In this document: one piece after another, positions 63,472-64,000 of the stretch
How the letters are laid out: each line of letters opens with the position of its first letter
Numbering within the stretch: position 1 is the first letter of the stretch
NCBI GenBank assembly: GCA_950022655.1
Contig: OX465582.1
Span: 95,122,704 to 95,186,703, forward strand
DNA length: 64,000 nt
From: Alentia gelatinosa
Taxonomy: Eukaryota; Annelida; Polychaeta; Phyllodocida; Polynoidae
Reading direction: 5' to 3'
Made by a program: the position numbers and the translations under genes
The notes under the pieces: generated by a model
What the model saw: only the letters and a program-made list of their open reading frames with translations
Told to the model about the DNA's origin: nothing
Databases searched by the model: none

Positions 63472-64000
63472 CAGACAGTAGGGTGTTAGGTAGGTAGGGT
63501 GGGTTGGGTAATGAGGTTGGGTGGTAGGTAGGTAGGTAGGTAGGTAGGTAGGTAGGTAGGTAGGTAGGTATGTAGGTAGGTTGGTAGGTAGGCAGGTAGG
63601 TAGATAGGTAGGTAGGCTGGTAAAAAGGGTAGGTTGGTAAATAGGGTAGGGATGGTAGTGTGTTAACTGGGTAAGGTAGAGTGCCAGTTAGGGTGGTGGG
63701 TAGGTAGAGTGGTGGGTAGGTTGTGTGGGGTGGTAGATAGGGAAGGAGAGGCTAGGGCAAAGTAGGTAGGGTAGGTAGGGTTATAGGTATAGTTAAGAAG
63801 TAGGGTGATAGGTAGGTATGTAGCATTGTGGTAAATAGGGTAGGATAGGTAAATTGTTCTGTAGGGTGGCAGGTAGGGTGGTGGGTTCGATAGTTTGGGA
63901 GAGTGGTAGGTCGAGTAGGGTAGGTAGGGTAGGTAGGGTGGAAGGTAGAAGAGACTGGGTAAGGTGTTTGGGGTAGTAGGTAGGGTAGGAAAGGGTAGGG
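63472..64000. repeat. G-rich (TAGG)n-type satellite
   Basis: GTAGGTAGGTAGG units begin near 63480, are nearly perfect from 63522 to 63575, then drift to longer GGTAGG(G/T)TGG variants up to the window edge. The plus strand has very few C bases, so G-quadruplex formation is plausible. The array continues past the window. It is not the canonical TTAGGG telomere repeat. Confidence 0.9.

Noticed and set aside
63472..64000. Telomere
   Set aside because: Units are TAGG-derived and irregular, not TTAGGG arrays.

Overview
This is animal nuclear DNA, almost certainly from a marine invertebrate. It has no bacterial-style gene packing, no long intact host reading frame, many microsatellites and minisatellites, and very many small inverted-repeat transposons. 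The species cannot be fixed from sequence alone. The mix of a DIRS-type retroelement, LINE debris, TTAA- and TA-flanked MITEs, and a decayed member of a multicopy family of uncharacterised metazoan proteins fits a repeat-rich lancelet, echinoderm, hemichordate or lophotrochozoan genome. No tRNA, rRNA, CRISPR array or complete host protein gene could be supported. The window reads as intergenic or intronic sequence.

Layout. 0-13 kb: MITE families, a 107-bp tandem array (2.25-2.8 kb), a 74-bp array (3.76-4.03 kb), a 483-bp-offset duplication (9.5-10.35 kb), and GC-rich unique islands (4.2-5.0, 5.8-6.3, 10.4-10.5 kb). 13-24 kb: unique, motif-dense islands that look like candidate cis-regulatory DNA (13.2-13.6, 14.2-14.4, 15.1-15.5, 18.3-18.9, 20.2-20.5, 23.1-23.7 kb), a 26-bp minisatellite (20.9-21.24 kb), and a repeat present in inverted copies at 17.8 and 23.8 kb. 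24-40 kb: more nested foldback elements, a (TA)n tract (32.5 kb), a 66-bp tandem repeat that makes a false 167-residue ORF, further unique islands (26.6, 31.0, 35.4-35.8, 37.1 kb) and a 14-bp minisatellite with a 280-bp higher-order period (38.8-39.6 kb).

40.4-44.3 kb (minus strand) is the clearest protein-coding locus: a DIRS-like tyrosine-recombinase retrotransposon with Gag, reverse transcriptase/RNase H and tyrosine recombinase. It is disabled by one in-frame stop and two frameshifts. 46.0-48.3 kb holds a foldback element built from reiterated short words. 47.8-51.6 kb holds TA-flanked MITEs, one containing a TTAA-flanked (piggyBac-like) MITE. 54.4-56.8 kb holds two more TTAA-family copies. 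57.5-59.0 kb is a foldback element directly joined to a LINE fragment. 60.8-62.2 kb (minus) is the decayed multicopy gene, interrupted by a TA-flanked MITE, and 63.5-64 kb is a G-rich TAGG-type satellite.

The most interesting signals are not genes. (1) Four dispersed hammerhead-like RNA motifs have stem II pairs that covary. (2) Many unrelated hairpin elements share a related G+C-rich centre. (3) CTCF-like cores recur in unique islands and inside the TTAA MITE family. (4) A 19-bp perfect inverted repeat sits at both ends of the DIRS pol frame.
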